From assembly GCF_041260155.1 (NCBI RefSeq), contig NC_091940.1:28266151-28330150 (forward strand): a stretch of DNA of 64,000 bases, written 5' to 3'. The notes beneath the pieces are model-generated. The model was given only the letters and a program-made list of their open reading frames with translations, had not been told where the DNA came from and did no database searches. A program made the position numbers and the translations under genes. The number at the start of each line of letters is the position of its first letter. Positions within the stretch are counted from its first letter, which is position 1. The DNA comes from Ptychodera flava. Its lineage: Eukaryota; Hemichordata; Enteropneusta; Ptychoderidae. Positions 9,609-21,800 of this stretch are shown piece by piece.

Positions 9609-12359
9609 GTGCACACTTTAATATCTTAACCCTGTAATCGTCCGTTCCCTCTATAAAACGTTAAGTCTAAACTCCACAGCTCGTATTACAATCTGTTGTT
9701 TTCCTGTCAACTAACGGACAACGTAAAAAGATCGATCTTTCAAAAAAAAAAATTATTTGCGTATCGCGGTGGGGGTTGGCCAAATTAATTTCTCTGCACT
9801 ACAAAGATCGGTTTTTCTTGTTTTGCTATAAGTAGACTTTTGTCAATTGAGAATGGTTTTATTTTCATTTCATTTAGTAGTACGTCGTCTGAGAGGATTG
9901 CAGGGTAAAAGTCTGAAATGTTTTCAAATTTTCGGTCAATCAAGTGTGGACGGTCTAACGCGAAACTTTTAAATAATCAACTTAGGGACGGACTATTAGA
10001 CTTGCGGGGGGGGTCACGTTCGGATTCTTATAATTTTTTTTTTACGTCTGAATATTTCATATTTTGATGTTTTCAAATGTAAATAAGACTTGCGAATTTA
10101 TTTTCTGAATTTTGCATAATATTTTATTACCGGTTATGTTCTGAATATTTTTTTTAATTTTTGAGAGGGTCACAAAATTTTTTTTTCCGGTTCTGACACC
10201 TCCCAAAGTCTAATGGTCCGTCCCTGATTTTAATCTATTGAACTTGGGATGTTGCCCCCAATTGTTCACAGACAAGAATTTTTTAACAACCCGTTCCCAA
10301 ATTTTCACTTGCATGTTGCAATCCTCAAATTATATTGCTTGGTCCAATGCAATTCTTCTGTTGGCTCTAGATTACCTGTACTGGCAACAACGCATTCGCA
10401 GTAGAAAAAGAAAAAGAGACACACTTCCATGAACCAGAAGTGGTGCCATTAGCTGATTTAGAGCACTCACCACGAAAGAGAAGAGTGAGCGTTGTCGCTA
10501 GAATTGATAAGGTAACATCCTCACAAGACAATATCTTGTTTATACAAACAATAACATGTTCCCCGATAAATTCCTATGCAAATTGACTGTTCTCTCCATG
10601 AATTATCAGTCTGGCAACAACTTTCTTATAACATGATAGCATGTTCAAATTCTTATCTTAATGATTTCTGATTGTCCAAAATTCCACTGGCAAAAAATGC
10701 TCCTGTTAGAATAATTTAATTTTGTAATAATTCACAAGTATTCAACAATACCTTTTTCACACCTATTGTACCACTCTACACACGTATCCATTGCACACTA
10801 TCACCTTGCAATTTCTTCTCTTTACATTTAGGTTTCACAAGAACAGCAAACTACAAACAAAACCCGCAAAAGAGATCTAGTTCTCACAGATGGTGTGCGA
10901 TCCGTTCAGATGAACCTTTGGGGGAAGCAATGCGATATGCAAGTCACAGAAGGTGCTAGAGTTAAAATTGGACCAGTAATAGTCGACCAGTACAAGGAAA
11001 CCAATAATATCAACAGCACAGTCTCTACTAAAATGCAGGTCAGTACTCGTCCACTGTCAAAATTAATGTCTTCACCAACAGTGTCTACACACAAACAACA
11101 CTACAGATTTTTACAGACTTAACTGAGGTCTTATTTTTTCCCCTTCAGGTTATAGAAGAGGCTGAGGAAAATGGTACACTACAAGGAATAGACACGACTG
11201 AAAAGTAAGTACATACGGATAGTTTTCAATCGGATTCGAACCCACAACATACGGCATCAGTCGCCTAGCTGAGAGGCCTGAGACAGAACCAGTCGGCTAA
11301 ATCTCCACTCCCAAAAAAGAGTGGTTCAATAGGATGGAACATTACACTTTGGAAGGGGGGTGGTCACAGGCAGAAGGAAAAAAATTGAAATTTCCAATAG
11401 ATAAAATTTTTCACAATCACACCATTCCCCATGGTCTAATGGTTTGTCCCTTTGACTTGCACACGTCAAGGCTCGGACCAGTAGGAATGCCTTGACAGGA
11501 AGTGAAGTGGACTACTACTATTTTTTCAATATGGTTAGTGTTCTGATAACGCTGCAGCCTTTTGTCATTCCTGTACAAAATAAGAAATGAAGCAAGTAAT
11601 TGCCTCAACAGGGCCTGCATTGGCGAGTCTTAGTTCAGACGTATGGTGTACACAACATCCAGTCACTTCACCCATTACCATAAGTACCACAGTGATAGAC
11701 TGATCGATAAAAGACATGTTCAGTGAGGTTTTAGTTTCCTTTCTTTGACAGCCCAATTGGATACATGATGAAGGAAATGTTCGACGCAAGGGAAACATTT
11801 TAGCTCAACCATTGCATCCTTGTAGTTTTATCCACCCCTTTCCAAATACCCTGACAAACACTTGTTCTGTTCCACAGATGTCTGCTCATAGATGGTGTAC
11901 ACATTCCATACAGGGGAGATATTACAACCCTTGGCTCTGAAGACTACATAATATCAAAGTTGCCATTCCCAATTATCTTCAAGAAAGACAACGGAACTGT
12001 TATAGAATTGAGGTAAAAGCACTTTAACTTTTTAGTCCTTCCACCAGAAGACATTCAGAATACGCAAATTCACATAATACGATAACATTACACACATTTC
12101 AACCAACCATACACCTACAATAACATTAGATAAAATATGCAAGCCACAGTTTCCTTATTTTCTCCTGGTAACCATTTCCTGTCATTTTCAATAATTGCAT
12201 CCCATTCTCCTCAACACAAACATCTCAGAAAATTTGTCACTTGACGCTTGATTATTTTTCCTTTACCACAGACCACTGGAACAACCACCATCCACACGTG
12301 CTGAGACTACCAGAAAGCCATCAAAGATGCCATCACGAAGTGCCACCAACACAAAGTAG
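9369..12359 (+). CDS. Two-OB-fold, RPA-like single-stranded nucleic-acid-binding protein (six coding exons)
   Basis: Six exons (9369-9608, 10371-10511, 10832-11038, 11149-11204, 11878-12012, 12272-12359) join in frame with consistent phases 0,0,0,2,2 into 288 residues ending at TAG 12357-12359. The ATG at 9369 has a strong context (CACAATGG). Residues about 8-80 (ITIKIKL, FHNVMAIDDNG, IHEVKIWKD, FLELRRFTNC) and about 140-195 (LVLTDGVRSVQMNLWGKQ, GARVKIGPVIVDQY) have the strand pattern of replication protein A-type OB folds, where the DG..VQ..LWG signature is typical. A basic hinge (SPRKRRVSV) lies between them and the C terminus is Pro/Ser/Arg/Lys-rich. I infer single-stranded DNA or RNA binding in the nucleus. 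It lacks the zinc finger and length of RPA70. It could be a host gene or an orphan gene carried by a transposon; the introns and promoter-like upstream region favour a working gene. Confidence 0.72.
9984..10225. mobile_element. MITE, family F (about 240 bp)
   Basis: Left end AGGGACGGACTATTAGACTT pairs with right end AAGTCTAATGGTCCGTCCCT as a terminal inverted repeat with one or two mismatches. It is non-coding, A+T-rich inside, and inserted in intron 1 of the OB-fold gene. Confidence 0.7.
10371..10511 (+). CDS. OB-fold gene coding exon 2
   Basis: 47 codons between TTGGCTCTAG and GTAACA, phase 0 on both sides. Encodes an acidic segment followed by SPRKRRVSVVARIDK, a likely flexible linker with a basic cluster. 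Confidence 0.65.
10832..11038 (+). CDS. OB-fold gene coding exon 3
   Basis: 69 codons between TTTACATTTAG and GTCAGT, phase 0 on both sides. Encodes the second OB-like domain with VQMNLWGKQ. Confidence 0.75.
11149..11204 (+). CDS. OB-fold gene coding exon 4
   Basis: 56 bases after a strong polypyrimidine acceptor (TTTTTTCCCCTTCAG), ending at GTAAGT in phase 2. Encodes an acidic EEAEENG stretch. Confidence 0.68.
11225..11310 (-). repeat. tRNA-like, probable SINE head
   Basis: On the minus strand a pol III B-box-like GGGTTCGAATCC (11232-11243) follows about 50 bases after an A-box-like TAGCCGACTGGTT (about 11288-11300). The ends do not form a good acceptor stem, so a functional tRNA is unlikely. 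A tRNA-derived SINE or tRNA relic fits better. Confidence 0.4.
11331..11450. mobile_element. MITE related to family F (about 120 bp)
   Basis: Ends GGATGGAACATTACACTTTGG and CATGGTCTAATGGTTTGTCCC form an imperfect inverted repeat resembling the 9984-10225 element. It lies in intron 4 of the OB-fold gene. A related solo end (GGGACGAACCATTACACTTTGG) lies at about 7468. Confidence 0.55.
11878..12012 (+). CDS. OB-fold gene coding exon 5
   Basis: 135 bases from TTCCACAG to the donor GTAAAA, phase 2 in and out. Encodes CLLIDGVHIPYRGDITTLG and a following beta-rich segment. Confidence 0.68.
12272..12359 (+). CDS. OB-fold gene last coding exon
   Basis: Acceptor CTTTACCACAG, then 28 residues rich in Pro, Ser, Thr, Arg and Lys ending at TAG. 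Phase 2 matches the preceding exon. Confidence 0.65.
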
Positions 12360-12710
12360 CAATTGCCATCACGACAGCATTGCTAGCCAAACCTCGGCCA
12401 GTGTTAGGGATTCATACACATACATTTCATCAGGTTTAGTACTGACCCAAAAAATTGTGTGTGAACGGTCTGCAGTACTCCTGAACCGGCTTCAACTTTT
12501 GACAGTATTCCTGGGCCAGTTTGGGGATGAACTTCACTCATCAAATCATGTGTGCACAGTTCAGTCAGTTCAGAACTGGCTAACAGTATTTTCCAGTCTT
12601 CCTATTGACTCATGTATACGTTTGTTCCCATTTTGTTTCCTATTATGTTCTGTAATTTGCACTTTGCGACCTTTGGCACTTTCGATTCCAAGTTTCTGCT
12701 CTGGAATATT

Positions 12711-12899
12711 TTAAAGGTATACTGTCACCTGTTCCAATTTTGCCACACTTACCTTGGAAAGAGAAAATCTAACCAATCACAGATTTTAAACGGGTGGCCA
12801 CTTTTTAAAAACAGCGTCCTCACATGAGCATTTTGAATACCAAGGAACGCCCCTTTGACCATATATGAGCATAGTTTGATAACAGGTGACTACCTTTAA
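12711..12899. mobile_element. MITE, family A copy 1
   Basis: A 189-bp element beginning TTAAAGGTATACTGTCACCTGT and ending ACAGGTGACTACCTTTAA. It is closely similar over its whole length to 43313-43505. Both ends show TTAA, as in piggyBac-type insertions, although the TTAA may simply be part of the terminal repeat. Confidence 0.8.
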
Positions 12900-12989
12900 T
12901 GGATGAACAAACAGTCCAAAATAAAACTCATGAGAAAACATTAAGTAAATTTCATAGATATGGAGGTTCCTAGAGTGACCAAATGTCAG

Positions 12990-13147
12990 AATCTCCTCGA
13001 GTGACTGTTATGCAGCTCCCTGTGGGCTACGTTAACCATGTTTGTTGCAGTTGATAGTTTCGGATATTATCTCCTTGAGTGACTGTTATGCAGTACCCTG
13101 TGGGCTACGTTAACCATGTTTGTTGCAGTTAATAGTTTTGGATATTA
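12990..13147 (+). repeat. Tandem duplication, about 78-bp unit
   Basis: Two adjacent near-identical copies, each containing GAGTGACTGTTATGCAG and GGGCTACGTTAACCATGTTT. Non-coding. Confidence 0.8.
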
Positions 13148-13159
13148 CCTATTGTACAA

Positions 13160-14730
13160 AATGATGTACTTATTCTTTGTGCATGATAATGTTCGCAATA
13201 AAAAATTGAAAATCTGACTACTTGCTCATTCCTTTTTAGCTCCCATCACTATATTCGGTGCTGTCTCTGCAGCAGTCTGTGCACACAGCTATCTCAGACT
13301 TGCCCAATTTCTTCCAAAAGATGTACAAGGATAATACATTATGATATACATCTGCACATTGATTTCTGTAATCATTAATTTAAACTTGGCCCTGTTACAG
13401 AACTTTATAAACTTTTCCATAGAATCACAAGTAATAGCAGATGTGGACATTTGCAAGGGCAAATATATTTGCTGTAGAAATTTAAAAAGGGAAAAGAATT
13501 TTGAAACCTACACTTGTAAAAAAAATCTTAATTCCGTCCTCAACTGACCAACCCCACCCCAGGGTAACACTCCTTGCACTCCAAGCCCAGATATGTAAAA
13601 GCGCCCTCAACCCCAATTGTTGACCCGCGACTTTCACCCTTTCCCCCTCTTAACACGTGACAGCTCACCTATTCAATTTCAAGTATCCCTTTACAAATTT
13701 AATAATGGCCGATAGCTGGTACACTGCTGTCTCTGTATGCTGCCTTTGCTATCTGATATCAAAAGATTTGTGCTGAACAATAGCAAAAGTAACAGTTACT
13801 TGCCGATCACTGCGCTTCAGAACTAACACAAACTTGGCTGGCGACAACCATTCTACAAAATTCAAGTAAAACTAAATTTATTTTGTAGATCCAAAGCGCC
13901 CTCAGTGGTAGACATTGCTTTTTTACCAATTGCTAGCCTGTTCACTAGAGACAAGGTAAAAATATACTTCAAAAAAAGAAAATCACTATCTATATGTCAA
14001 TACTATATCACAGTGTCATAACGTACTATACCTAACAGAAATATAAAAATGTAATACAGCTAATATCTTATAATCTACAAAATACCAAGACTAATTTACA
14101 TTGACTTTCCAAACTTTTATTGCTATCTCAGTTTAACAAGGAAGTCATATTCTACATGGCCAATCCACCTGTATTGAAAGTTCCCTGAACATTGAGTACT
14201 GTAAACTTTCCATTTTCCAGTTTTCTGTAATAAGAACAAAATTTTGATCCAGAACAAATCTTCATGTTTATATATGGGATAAATACAAAGTTTAAAGATT
14301 GTCAAACTTTCATGAGACTGAATTCTTGGCAGAAATTGGACGAAAAGCCAAAAATTATCATTTTTCAATATTAAAAAATTCATAACTTTTGATTGAATGA
14401 ATCAAGGTCCTTCAACCTTTTATTTTTCATCCTTCGTACCATACCACTTTACTGTCAAAAGTAGAAAAAAATGCCTTGGCCACCCAACTATAAACAAAAT
14501 CGGTTCCAACACTTATCTAATGTTCTTGTCATTCTGTCAACAAATCACAGTAATGCACGTGAGCATATTCAGTTCATATCTGGTGGTCGATGAGGCCCGA
14601 TGAACAGATATTTCCCCTCTGACCTATAAGCTGAAAATGAGGAGACATATAGAGAAAAAGGGGAATTAAACTACATGAGGTAGTTGACGTTTTAGAAGAC
14701 TAGTTGCTTCCTGTTTTAGGTTCGATTGGT
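13160..14730. other. Non-coding stretch, no gene recognised
   Basis: Only short frames without family resemblance. An AATAAA at about 13197 could serve polyadenylation of the OB-fold transcript, but it lies 840 bases after the stop codon. Confidence 0.4.
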
Positions 14731-14735
14731 TCTCT

Positions 14736-14949
14736 AACACGATTGGAACTAATGTGGGACAATTGGATGGTGAAGTAATGTCTGTTTGATCTGCAAATGT
14801 AAGCTCATCTGCCTTTCTTTGTAAGTTATACAGTTGTTTTTATAAGTAATTTGTAATATTGCAACGTTCAGCTATAGAGCACCTAACATTTTTGAGAAGT
14901 TTGAAAATTATGAAGATCCAATTATCCCAAATTAGTTCCAATCAGGTTT
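14736..14949. mobile_element. MITE, family B copy 1
   Basis: About 214 bp with ends AACACGATTGGAACTAAT and ATTAGTTCCAATCAGGTTT in inverted orientation. The same family recurs at 22262-22475 and 36851-37057. Confidence 0.78.
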
Positions 14950-15026
14950 ACTAAATATCAAGAGAAAACCAGAGGAAATTTATTGTTAAAAGATCTTGAA
15001 CGTAAACCCCCAGAGGCCATTCTTAC

Positions 15027-15175
15027 CCGGCTGCAACGCCCGTTATTGTCATGCCGGTATCAACGGGTTTAATCGACGACGACGGCGCCGTGGAAGTTTC
15101 CTCTTGCAGTAACGCAGGTAGCGGCCAAGACCAAAGAAAGGGAAACTTCCGCGTATTCCAGCAGAGCCATTGTTT
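15027..15175 (-). pseudogene. Orphan, inverted relic of a receptor transmembrane exon
   Basis: Read on the minus strand, this matches the transmembrane exon of gene B (38761-38938): TTGGTCTTGGCCGCTACCTG, then the stretch encoding the start of the tail (GATTAAACCCGTTGATACCG), and the donor with its downstream intron (GGGTAAGAATGGCCTCT). An acceptor-like TTTGCAG also survives. Small gaps shift the frame and bring in a stop, so it is dead. No other receptor exon was seen next to it, so it is either an isolated inverted duplicate or the last remnant of a lost gene in the opposite orientation. Confidence 0.8.
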
Positions 15176-15904
15176 CTGCAAAGAAGTTAAAATCATTAAT
15201 GCATGGAAAAGAAGTGATCCGCGGCTGGTTTTGATGCAATTATGATCAAATTTTACAGATAGCGATAAAAATGCGTGATAATTGTCGTATAGGGGGTTAT
15301 CTCCCGTCTCTAACTTTACTCAGTACTAGTATATCAGTAACGAATTATTTCTTTTGGATATCAATATTATATTTCATTCAGGATTTTGCTTTGTTTTTAT
15401 TAGCGATTACAACTTTGCGATACCCGCATTCACACAGCGCTCTCGTGAAGATATTTTGATCGGCAAAAGTTACATTCCAAATTGCCAGTCAAGCGACAAC
15501 ATTTGTAAACAGACGAAATAATTTTGAGCGACATAACAAATTACATCATTGGTTCAAAGAACTGGCACCATTCAAAATTCAGTCAATATACTATTAATGA
15601 TTTTTAGCAAGAAGATGAATATTACAATCATGTCAACCAACTCTGCTTTTGATCAGTGACTCGGACAGGTCATAGCATGTTACTTTGTTTTTCGAGCAAA
15701 CATTTCAGGTCAAAGACATCGTAATTCATGTACGTGGCTTCGAAAATCAGCTGATTCACCATCAGCCTTTTAACTAGCAGGATACGCGTAGTTTTGAGGT
15801 GCAAAAACATCTCTGTGTGACGATTTTATTATGTTTTAAATAAATCCCGTACTTTTACTCATACGCATTGCTAGGCAGAAATGCCGCTGTAAGTTGAAGG
15901 ACAT

Positions 15905-15906
<2 letters not shown>

Positions 15907-15988
<82 letters not shown>
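15907..15988 (+). repeat. (GA)n microsatellite
   Basis: About 40 uninterrupted GA dinucleotides. Frames through it are low-complexity artefacts. Confidence 0.95.
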
Positions 15989-15992
<4 letters not shown>

Positions 15993-16479
15993 TGTGTGTA
16001 TGAGGGTGGGGTGGGGAGACGATCATGCAATTGGATCGGCGGTAAGCAAGAAAGCAATTTGCATATTAATGATAACACTGCCCCCGAGAACGAAGTGGCA
16101 CACATTCACCTGTGAAAACAGCCAATGATGTGGGGCGTACCATAAATGGTATAAGTTTCTTTTCCACTCTCAATCAGCGCACAATTGAAGGCAATGTACG
16201 TAAATAGACTTCTCACTTCGTCGTGGGAATAGAACGATCAACGGATGCTTTGATTTAATTGCAGATTACGCAAGAGAGTGTTTAACGAGTTAAGCCGGTC
16301 GATTGTATCATGACGACGACCACGGGTGAACCCGCCGTCGCTTCGCACTGCCGTTTACAGGCGTCCTAACAGGGACAATATTAGAGCTCAGCAGATTGTT
16401 TTCGAATTGGACAAATACAGAATCCCAGTAGGTTGAATTCGCATCAGCCATTGTGATTTCAATTTACGTTCAGCTGTTG

Positions 16480-16544
16480 TTCATATCAGGTTTGAGTGCT
16501 AGCCGGGGAATTGCGATCTCACACGCCGCGCCAACCAGAAACAG
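16480..16544 (+). other. Possible 5' non-coding exon of receptor gene A
   Basis: ACCAGAAACAG|GTAAGTTG is a near-perfect splice donor at 16544/16545 in a G+C-richer patch lying 2.2 kb before the signal-peptide exon. No coding frame is implied. Only the donor is seen; the link to gene A is a guess. Confidence 0.25.
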
Positions 16545-16559
16545 GTAAGTTGCATAGCG

Positions 16560-18720
16560 TACACGGCTTTTAATTTCCTATAGTGTTGTTTTCTTGCTCA
16601 ACAAGAGGAAAGATTGTCGCCATTCCATTTTAACAATAATATTTTTCAAAACATACCACTCAGTAGACAATCATAAAAGCGATACTGTGTTCTCATAATA
16701 ATGATAATAAAAAAGGCCGACAGATTTTTCATGTGTTCGGTCTCTGTTCTTGTTTCTGCAATATTTACGGACAAATGCAGAGAAACTAATACTGCTGCGA
16801 AAGTGATAAATCGATATTCATGAATGCCAAAGGTCGAAAGTTGGTGCCTTATCGAATAGACGTTATTACCCTCATACCTTATCTGTCCCTGTCTCTGGTT
16901 TCTTCTGGTCTTGGTCTGATTGTCTCCTGTTTTCAATCCATCCTCATCCTGACTTTAACATTTTCTCAGTGCTAGTCTTCATCTTGCATACTAAGATTCC
17001 ACAGCACAGTAATCACATTAGGCCCATTTTTTTTGCGAAAGACTGCGGTAGGATAGTATTGCAGTTTTGCATTGTTGGTTTAGGACTATCATGATAGTGG
17101 AAAACGAGTCTTAGCTTTCGAGGTCAGACAAAAAGACCCATCTCAAGTTACTCGTGACTTATTAAAGTAAAAGTACGTGCCAAATATCGATCATCCGATT
17201 GTACCTCGGGTTTAATGGACACGGATTCTTTTGTCAAACGTCTGCCTTAAGTTTTTGTGCGCCCTAGGTAATCAAATACTGTTCGGTATGTCTCCAATTC
17301 AGCAAATTACCCTCTAAGACAACGAGAAGCATTTGTGAATCAACTGTTCTAAGGTGAAAAAAGTAGTTTTCGCTACTTGCACTGGTAGAAATTTACTTGC
17401 AATTCATTTGGATGAAAATGGCTGTAAATGCACACGTTCCGGTCGTCATCGAGGCTATAGTTGTCAATACCAGCAATAAAATATGAGATCAACTAAACTA
17501 TCAAGTTAGGACTAAGATAAACGGTATTTATATCAGTATAGACAAAAAGGGTAACCATAGCAATTTTTCACGACACAATAACACTGGTGAAATGTCAAAG
17601 GTTAATGTCCCGTCCAAGGTTATCAACAGCTGAACCGTGCAAGTCGTAAGAAACAAGAAATAGGAAGGCTGGAAAGAGGCTCTGGTAATGCACTAATGTA
17701 TATGCGCCATCTCGAAAGTAGCTGCCCAAACTTGTGCTCAACTATAGAGGGCGCTATCACACGAAAAAAAGGCCGGTGGATTTTGTAAATGTCAAATACG
17801 GTTTTGGATTATAGAGCAGGGTCACTGCCAGGGTGTGATTGTGATTATGAAATCTTTCAACACTATCAAGTCACTTAAAACCTGTGGGCAACCGTTCATC
17901 ATTTTATCAAAGTAAAATGTAGCCCACCTATTTCTTTTACGTTAGCCTTATATTTAATAAGAATACCTTTCAACACCACATTGATAAGTTTCCGAGAAAT
18001 GGGTCAGAAAGAGACTTGTGGAACTTACTGTTTAAACGGGAAGTTACAGGACCGTTGGCGCACAATAGGGGATTACTGATGACGGAGCTATTTGCACACA
18101 CTGGGCGGGAGTTTTTGAATTCTCATAGCATCGCTTTGACCGTATGATGAATTTGAATAATCGCGATTTGCACTTTCGTTACGCGTTAAAGAGGGGTCAA
18201 ACGGTCATACAGGGAACTCGTTTTGAAACATATGCGTTCTCCGACAAAAAAAAACCCAGAACATTTGTTCAGTTTATTCTCGACTCAAGTTTAGTCGCTA
18301 TATATTCACAGACATCATATGCAAGATTCAATGACAATAAACGCCTGAAACATAACAAAATTATGGGATTCTGGGACCATACAGGGCACGTCCGATCAGT
18401 AGCGTGGCTGTTTTACATTTGCATAGATTTACACATAATCCGGCTTTATAGGGGAAGTTCCTGTTCAAATACTGCATATCCTTCATTTACCTATATATAT
18501 AAAGTAATAAGCAGATATTTTACGGACTTCCGGTATGCATATTAAGCTGATATCAGATTTATAAACATGGCTTCTTGGTGTTTAATAGTCTGTTTTTTCA
18601 TCATTTTGCAGGCAATAAACATCACACATTAAAATCTGCATTCGTTATTTTTCGTCGTACAACAGGCAAACACACACAGTTACTCGATGTGATAATCCAC
18701 TCCTTGGCATCGTAGTCGCT
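16560..18720. other. Non-coding stretch before gene A
   Basis: No supported exon. A short hydrophobic ATG frame at 18568 (MASWCLIVCFFIILQA) resembles a signal peptide but has no donor and stops after 21 codons. Confidence 0.4.
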
Positions 18721-18723
18721 ATC

Positions 18724-18853
18724 ATGGTACTAACAAGTTTTGTCTATCTGGAGCTTTTATTCCTTTCACTGGCTTTGACTCATCTTTGCGGTATTGATTC
18801 GGGAAGAGGCATGGTCGATGCTTCGGAAGCGGTGATAGTACAACAGAACCAAG
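18724..18853 (+). CDS. Gene A exon 1, signal peptide
   Basis: ATG at 18724, 43 codons plus one base, then GTAAAT. The hydrophobic core LELLFLSLALTHL precedes a small-residue cleavage region. Phase 1 matches the next exon. Confidence 0.8.
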
Positions 18854-21800
18854 GTAAATACAACCGGGTATGACAGTAGAAACATGACAGAGAGAATAAG
18901 TGAAGTCAAAGTTGAAAGACAAACAGTAGATATCGCGAGATGCGTATATTTTTGGACAAGCATTCACACAAAGCTCCCTGTCTCTGTCTCTCTGTCTCTC
19001 TCTGTCTCTCCTCTCTCTCTCACATCACACAAAAACAAACAACAAAAAAAAAAAAAAAACTACGATCGCAAAAGTTTGTCATCATTGAATATCTTAATGC
19101 TCGCCATCATGACCATAACCATGACCGTGATCATTGTCATCATAATGATGATCTTGATGATAATGATGATGATGATGATCATCATTATTATCGCCGTCTT
19201 CGTCAACATCATTTTATCATAGAATTGTCTTCAGAACACAATATTGTAGCAGGGGTTATTACTAACTTCCGGTCTTACTTTTTATCGTGCTTATATTTTT
19301 CAAACAACCAATAAACAGTTACTTTTTCCGTCGAGGGCATCGAAGTTCTGTGTTCTTTGCCGAAAATAAATTATTTCTGTTCTTGCAGTTCGTAGGAGTA
19401 TCAGCTGTGGTGGTTATTCAACTCGACCGATGGGAGTGGTCACTTCTCCAAACTACCCGGCAGCCTATGATAACAACGTCAATTGTACGTACCACATAGA
19501 GGCTCCGCCGGAGTATCAAATTAAAGTGAGTGTCACGTGATACTAAAAGTGGAGAAGATTCAATGCGTTGATTGATAAACACGGTTACTCTATCTTGTGA
19601 CATATAAGATCACCAAAAACGATACGATACTTACGTATGTATGTATGTATGTATGTATGTATGTATGTATGTATGTATGTATGTATGTATGTATGTATGT
19701 ATGTATGTATGTATGTATGTATGTATGTATGTACGTATGTATGTATGTATGTATGTATGTATGTATGTATGTATGTATGTATGTATGTATGTATGTATGT
19801 ATGTATGTATGTATGTATGTATGTATGTATGTATGTATGTATGTATGTTTGTATCATAATTGAACTGCTCAGTAATAATGCCAATCTTTTTTTTCAAACT
19901 TCCATGTGTTTAAATTAATCAAACTCAATTCACAGCTGTTGTTCATGAGTTTTGACCTGGAAAACCAATTGGATTTCCTGTACGTGTACGACGACCCCGA
20001 CAAGTACGACGACGCTACCGCCTACACTGGTTCAACCCTGCCCAATGATTTCACCAGCTCATCCGGGAACCTGTACTTAACATTTGAGACCGATAGTGGT
20101 GGAGCCAACGATGGATTTTACGCTACATATATCGCCTACGATGGTGAGTGGCGGTTGATGAGGGGCGAAGAAATGACAGTCGTAGGTGAGTGGAGTCATT
20201 TGCTCTCCTTTCCTTTATTCCGAATTCTTTTCTGACGAGAGAAGTGATATGTTTTGTCTGCTGTGCTACGCCGGGGATAAAGACTGGTTGGCACTCGTGC
20301 AATTGTTAAGCATCGTTTTCGTATCCTTGCCCTCATGCTTTTGGAAAGCAGTGTCCTTTGACTCTGTCGTGATTCTCAGTAGCGGCTATGTAACGAAATA
20401 AAAAAAGCGCTAACGCTTAAGTGAAATGAAGGTAATAAACAGTCAAGTATACTATCGCTTTTCACCTCGAGTTCAGCCTAGCAGAGTTTACCGAATATTC
20501 AACTGGATTATTCCTTGGAGTTGAACACGTAGCCTTGTCTGAAACTTACACGCTGTAAAATAGCAGCTTACTCGCATTGCAGTGAGAAATCTTATAATGT
20601 CAAAACTAATACGAATTATCTCTTTTTGCCAAATTTGCAATTTTTGCACAACACAACAATTTGCAGATACAAACTGTAATGATTCCATTCTTTGTGCGAC
20701 AGTCACAAAAACGAAAAAGCGACATCATTTATAGATGTATATGGTTTTAAATGACGCTGTGCGATTCACTGCAAGAACACAGTATGATGATATGATATTA
20801 AACACCTATTGCCTGGTCATGAGGGCTATAGCGTCCGTCTATTACCCCGAGTGGTCGTGTGTTACCAGAAACACTTCGCTATTCCCCAAGGCAGTAGGCC
20901 GAGGGGTATAGCGATGTGTTTCTGGTAACACACGGCCGCGAGGGGTAATAAACGGGCGCTATAGCTCGAATAAAGACCAGGTTTTAGGTGTTTTATAAAA
21001 CATCACACACTCATGTTGTAATTTGTTATATAGTTTAAATGTGGTTTGATATTTTGCATCGCAACAATCCATTGTGACAAGTTTACTATAGGCAATGTTT
21101 CCACAGTGGTTTCAGTTGTACGTGGTACCACTTTCTTTCAAAAACATTCTATGCATACCCAGCGACATCCTTAGTTGCACTTTAATCTTTTCCGTCGATA
21201 AGCTTTTCAAGTCCCTACGCTGTTGGAATGTTGGAAAATGTTGGAAAATCTGTTTTAGAGAGAGTGTCGTTGCTAATATCCCGGACGCACTTTGAAATTA
21301 AAATTTCCTTTCTCTTTCTGTATCGGCCCTGACCGGGATGGATTTCCCCACAGTATGCAATGGAGATAGTATGGTACAAGCACTCGGTGGTGAGTTTGTA
21401 TCTCACACGAACGTGTATTCCCAGGACTGGGACGGAGAACCGAATGAGTGCTGGTCGACTTTCTTGCCACGTGACAAATTCACTGACGTCATCATTCGCT
21501 TCACCGATGTTGACGTCAACAATGAAAACCACAACGGTAAGCTGACTACGATGCATGGACCTATTTTACGAAACATACATTTGCATGTGTGGATATTCGT
21601 TCTGTTCTTAGACTAATGTTTGCTAGGTGAACAAGCCTACCGTTATCGCTGTTAGGTAAAAAGTGTGTATGACGTCATTAATTTATGTGCAGACCCACTT
21701 CGCATGGACAGTCAATATGCAAATCAGCTACGTATAAGGGAATACGTAAAATCAACCGGTGGTCACTCTGCCATATACTTTTTCAAGAGACGGGAAAGTG

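Noticed and set aside
11225-11310. Functional tRNA gene
   Set aside because: A and B boxes are present but the acceptor arms do not pair.
15836-16105. Ser-Leu-rich minus-strand frame
   Set aside because: Translation of (GA)n.
18144-18545. 133-residue plus-strand frame before gene A
   Set aside because: No recognisable domain, no splice logic and no match to the receptor exons.
19597-19918. Long Met-Tyr-Val-Cys and Ile-His-Thr-Tyr frames on both strands
   Set aside because: Pure translation of (ATGT)n in all frames; same at 44468-44703 and 62969-63248.
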